Assembly: GCA_002329395.1 (NCBI GenBank)
Contig: DCTQ01000024.1
Coordinates: 4,806 to 11,968 of the forward strand
Origin: Candidatus Avelusimicrobium alvi
GTDB lineage: Bacteria; Elusimicrobiota; Elusimicrobia; Elusimicrobiales; Elusimicrobiaceae
Direction: 5' to 3'
Length of the DNA stretch: 7,163 nucleotides
The translations under genes and the position numbers were made by a program. Each line of letters begins with the position of its first letter. Within the stretch, counting starts at the first letter, position 1. This document shows, one piece after another, positions 5,142 to 7,163 of this stretch. Under the pieces are notes generated by a model. It had not been told where the DNA came from. It searched no databases and worked only from the letters and a program-made list of their open reading frames with translations.

Positions 5142-5993
5142 ATGAAAATACCCTTTTCGCGTTTATTGCCGGTACTGATTCTATGCGGTTTTTCTTCTTC
5201 CGCTCTATGGGCGCAGGCGCAAGGCCCGCGCTTTTTTATGTTTTTGGCCAAAAGCTCCCCCCAGTATTCCCGTATTTTAATGAAAGAAGAAGCCGCCCGC
5301 CGCGCGGCATACGCCGCCCAAACAACGGCCGCGCAGACCGTCCGCGCGCCGCTCGTACAGGCCGAAAAACAGCTCGCCTCCTCCGCCAATTTCGCCACCC
5401 GCAACAAACGCCTGCTGTGGAATTTGCAAACCCGCGCGGGCATTTCCAAACGCCGGGCATTGGTCAATCTGCAAAAATGGGGGCTCCAGCCGCCGGCGCA
5501 CCCCAAGTATCCGCCGCTTGAAAAAGAATCTTTCCGGGTAAAAGATTTCGCCGCCCTCTCGCCCGCGCCGGCAGATAATGTGCCCGCTGCGCCGCTTTAC
5601 GCGCGCGAAGGCCGCGTTTTTAGCGGGATGGGGCTAAATGCCGACGGTGCGGACCTGCGCCGGATTTTGCGCCAGGGCCTCCTCTCTCAGCCCGCCGCGG
5701 AAAAAGACGCGGCCCCCATACCGCCCGTCGCTTTGACGGCCAGCCCCTCTTCGGCCCTGCTTGACGCCCTTCGCCGCGGACGCGGGGAACAGCGCATCCC
5801 GGTTATTTTTACGGCGCAAATCAACTCCCCGGGCGAACCCGCCGGCAAGATGCTGGAAGCCATCGCGCTGTTAAAAAAAGAAGGCGCCCCGCGCTGGTAC
5901 AAAATCACCCCGCAGACGGACGGATTTTTAATAACCCCCTACGCCGCACACCCGCTGCCGCCGCGCGTGCAAAAAGAACTCTTGGGCCTGTAG
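5142..5993 (+). CDS. Exported protein C of the paralogous family; degenerate at the conserved Arg
   Basis: A 283-residue protein with a signal peptide (1 to about 24-26; LILCGFSSSALWAQA). An Ala/Arg/Gln-rich segment (48-80) precedes the segment shared with A (89-139): KRLLWNLQTRAGISK, ALVNLQKWGLQP, FRVKDFAALS. The C-terminal domain (158-268) keeps GMGLNADGADLRRILRQGL (162-180), LTASPSSALLDALRR (198-212, Ser201), IPVIFTAQI (219-227), KMLEAIALLKKEG (236-248, Glu239), RWYKITPQTDGFLITPY (251-267). Two differences stand out. YRG has become FSG, so the conserved Arg is Ser161, and the GRNSND region and part of the loop before LTASP are lost. If the family is enzymatic, C may be inactive or have another role. 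The reading frame is open far upstream of 5142, but the signal peptide and family comparison fix the start. The gene sits between the two YqaA genes. Confidence 0.8.
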   Translation: MKIPFSRLLPVLILCGFSSSALWAQAQGPRFFMFLAKSSPQYSRILMKEEAARRAAYAAQTTAAQTVRAPLVQAEKQLASSANFATRNKRLLWNLQTRAGISKRRALVNLQKWGLQPPAHPKYPPLEKESFRVKDFAALSPAPADNVPAAPLYAREGRVFSGMGLNADGADLRRILRQGLLSQPAAEKDAAPIPPVALTASPSSALLDALRRGRGEQRIPVIFTAQINSPGEPAGKMLEAIALLKKEGAPRWYKITPQTDGFLITPYAAHPLPPRVQKELLGL

Positions 5994-6058
5994 CCGTTTA
6001 ACCCTTATTTGCGCTGGCAAAATGTTGTTCCGTCCGCTATGCTATACATAGGGGGCTT

Positions 6059-6496
6059 ATGCCGGAACTGCATATTCTTATTTTTCAATTTTTTATTTCC
6101 ATTCTCTCCGCCAGTATTATCCCGGCGCAGGGAGAGCTGATTATGTTCGCCTTTTTGGCTACGGGCAAATACACGGCCTGGCTGTTGGTGTCGGCCGCGT
6201 GCGCGGGGACGTTTATCGGCGTATCGGCCAACTGGGTGCTGGGGCGTTATTTAACCCGCTTTGAAAACGACAAATGGTTCCCCATCAAAGCCGCGTATAT
6301 TCAAAAAGCGCGCCGCCTGTTTGAACGCCACGGCAAAGCCACGCTTCTGCTGGCGGGCGTTCCCCTCATCGGGGACCCGATTACCATCGTAGCCGGCGCG
6401 GCAAAAGTGAATTTTGGGTTTTACCTCACGGCGGCGGGCCTGGCCAAATGCCTGCGCTACGGCGTTATCTGGCTGATTTATTTAGGCATCGTCTAA
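6059..6496 (+). CDS. yqaA: YqaA-type membrane protein (DedA/VTT superfamily), copy 2
   Basis: A 145-residue membrane protein paralogous to the one at 4642. The two align end to end without gaps, with about 57 identical positions by hand count. Shared marks at identical residue numbers are IPAQGE (21-26), NWVLGRYLTRF (58-68), KWFPI (72-76), VPLIGDPITI (101-110), AG (112-113), K130 and RY (133-134). W27 and W100 of copy 1 are replaced (Leu, Gly), so copy 2 has diverged from the usual YqaA pattern. GGGGG (6051-6055) lies 3 bases before the ATG, close for a Shine-Dalgarno. An extended -10-like TGC-TATACA (6040-6048) precedes it, but a start there would leave only a few leader bases. With no terminator after C (5993), read-through from C is an equal possibility. 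Confidence 0.85.
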   Translation: MPELHILIFQFFISILSASIIPAQGELIMFAFLATGKYTAWLLVSAACAGTFIGVSANWVLGRYLTRFENDKWFPIKAAYIQKARRLFERHGKATLLLAGVPLIGDPITIVAGAAKVNFGFYLTAAGLAKCLRYGVIWLIYLGIV

Positions 6497-6526
6497 TTTT
6501 ACCCGCACAATTTTCCGAAACTAAAC

Positions 6527-6552
6527 ATCCCCGGCAGCCGGGGGATTTCTTT
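6527..6552 (+). terminator. Intrinsic terminator of the plus-strand block
   Basis: TCCCCGG (6528-6534) pairs with CCGGGG and following bases (6538-6545) around a CAG loop, followed by TTTCTTT (6546-6552). It lies about 30 bases after the stop codon of YqaA copy 2 and closes the plus-strand genes. Confidence 0.72.
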
Positions 6553-6558
6553 AGCCAT

Positions 6559-6592
6559 AAAAAATCCCGCCCCCGAACCACGGAAGCGGGAT
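6559..6592 (-). terminator. Intrinsic terminator of the TPR gene
   Basis: On the minus strand, ATCCCGC (6592-6586) pairs with GCGGGAT (6570-6564), followed by a run of T (complement of 6559-6564). It lies about 16 bases after the TPR stop codon and faces the plus-strand terminator at 6527-6552, so the two transcription units converge here. Confidence 0.72.
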
Positions 6593-6608
6593 AAAAATAC
6601 AAAACAAT

Positions 6609-7163
6609 TTATTTGTACAGCACCGCGCGGAACTCGGCCGTTTTGTTAATGTTTTTAAACATCCAGCCTTTCTGGTCCTCATCGTAGAGCGATTCAAAAT
6701 TCTTAAAATTTCGCCGCACGGCTTTATCCAAATTGTCGTACGTATTTTTGCGGTCTTTTTTGCTCAGCCAATACACGCCCGCCAAGTTGACGTACGGCGT
6801 GGGGCTGGAGCCGTCCAGCCGGATGGCGGTTTCCAAATCCTCTTTTGCGCCTTTCCAATCCTTCAAATTCATTTTGGCAAATCCCCGGTTATTGTACGGA
6901 ATGGCCCATTTGGGCGCCAGCTCAATGGCGCGGGTGTAATCTTCGGCCGCTTCTTTAAATTGTTTCATTTCTTCGCGCACGAGTCCCCGGCGGTTATAAA
7001 ACGCCGCTTCGGGCTGGAGTTTTAATAAAACGGTATAATCTTCCAGCGCGGCGGGATAATCCCCCATATCTTTAAACGCGCCGGCGCGGTAACGGTAGGC
7101 CTGCGCGTAGCCTTCGTCGCGGTTAATGGCTTTGCTGTAGGCGGAAACGGCCTCGTCCAGCCG
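6609..7163 (-). CDS. Tetratricopeptide-repeat protein, C-terminal part (N-terminus off right edge)
   Basis: The frame is open to the right edge, giving 184 residues without the true start; the internal Met at 7067 is not a start because TPR sequence continues upstream of it. Successive 34-residue TPR units are visible: DEAVSAYSKAINRD...AYRYRA, MGDYPAALEDYTVLLKLQP...AFYNRRG, KQFKEAAEDYTRAIELAP...PYNNRG, KDWKGAKEDLETAIRLD...PYVNLAG. After these comes a fifth, degenerate unit (KNTYDNLDKAVRRNFKNF) and an end block (LYDEDQKGWMF...AEFRAVLYK) of the kind that closes many TPR proteins. TPR domains form helical scaffolds for protein binding; no partner or location can be read from this fragment. It has its own terminator and converges on the plus-strand block. 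Confidence 0.9.
   Translation of the reverse strand, partial: RLDEAVSAYSKAINRDEGYAQAYRYRAGAFKDMGDYPAALEDYTVLLKLQPEAAFYNRRGLVREEMKQFKEAAEDYTRAIELAPKWAIPYNNRGFAKMNLKDWKGAKEDLETAIRLDGSSPTPYVNLAGVYWLSKKDRKNTYDNLDKAVRRNFKNFESLYDEDQKGWMFKNINKTAEFRAVLYK

Noticed and set aside
6040..6048. Extended -10 promoter (TGC-TATACA) for YqaA copy 2
   Set aside because: A start from it would remove the GGGGG Shine-Dalgarno-like sequence from the mRNA, and no -35 is seen; not supported enough to list as a feature.
1..7163. CRISPR array within the window
   Set aside because: No set of regularly spaced direct repeats is visible; any array associated with the cas9-like gene must lie outside.

Overview
The window looks like a chromosomal stretch from a diderm bacterium. 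It encodes a lipoprotein with a lipobox, several Sec-type signal peptides, clear Shine-Dalgarno sites and sigma70-like promoters. The protein style (many exported Ala/Pro-rich proteins, short operons, intrinsic terminators) makes me think of a gut-associated Elusimicrobiota-type genome, but nothing here proves the phylum. Most of the window is GC-rich with GC-ending codons. The left end (about 1-370) is visibly more AT-rich and carries the start of a cas9-like gene.

Layout. (1) 1-370: first 73 codons of a Cas9-like protein on the minus strand, running off the left edge, with its own promoter just past a terminator. (2) 370-1055: an NlpE-like lipoprotein gene (minus strand), then an intergenic region with a strong plus-strand intrinsic terminator and no plus-strand gene to explain it; I propose a small RNA there, possibly the tracrRNA of the nearby cas9. 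(3) 1056-1532: ogt, an O6-alkylguanine DNA repair protein (minus strand). (4) 1643-6496: a plus-strand block with two exported paralogues (A, 1643-2602; B, 2671-3594), a C_GCAxxG_C_C-type cysteine protein, a family-6-type uracil/hypoxanthine-DNA glycosylase, a YqaA-type membrane protein, a third exported paralogue (C, 5142-5993) and a second YqaA. (5) 6609-7163: the C-terminal part of a TPR protein on the minus strand, entering from the right edge.

The main unknown is the family of exported proteins A, B and C. All share a C-terminal domain built around YRG-G-G, LR-x-[IM]-L-x-x-GL, a conserved Ser-containing segment before a V-V-x-V strand, and a final W-[CY]-[KR]...F-x-I-x-PY block. The order of an Arg in a Y-R-G strand, a Ser segment and a Glu-containing segment resembles ADP-ribosyltransferase folds. 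That is inference from pattern, and C has lost the Arg. A and C also have a -10-like hexamer only 6-8 bases before the ATG and no usable Shine-Dalgarno, so they may be translated from leaderless mRNAs. Ogt and the glycosylase both handle DNA base damage, but they lie in different transcription units and no joint role is shown.
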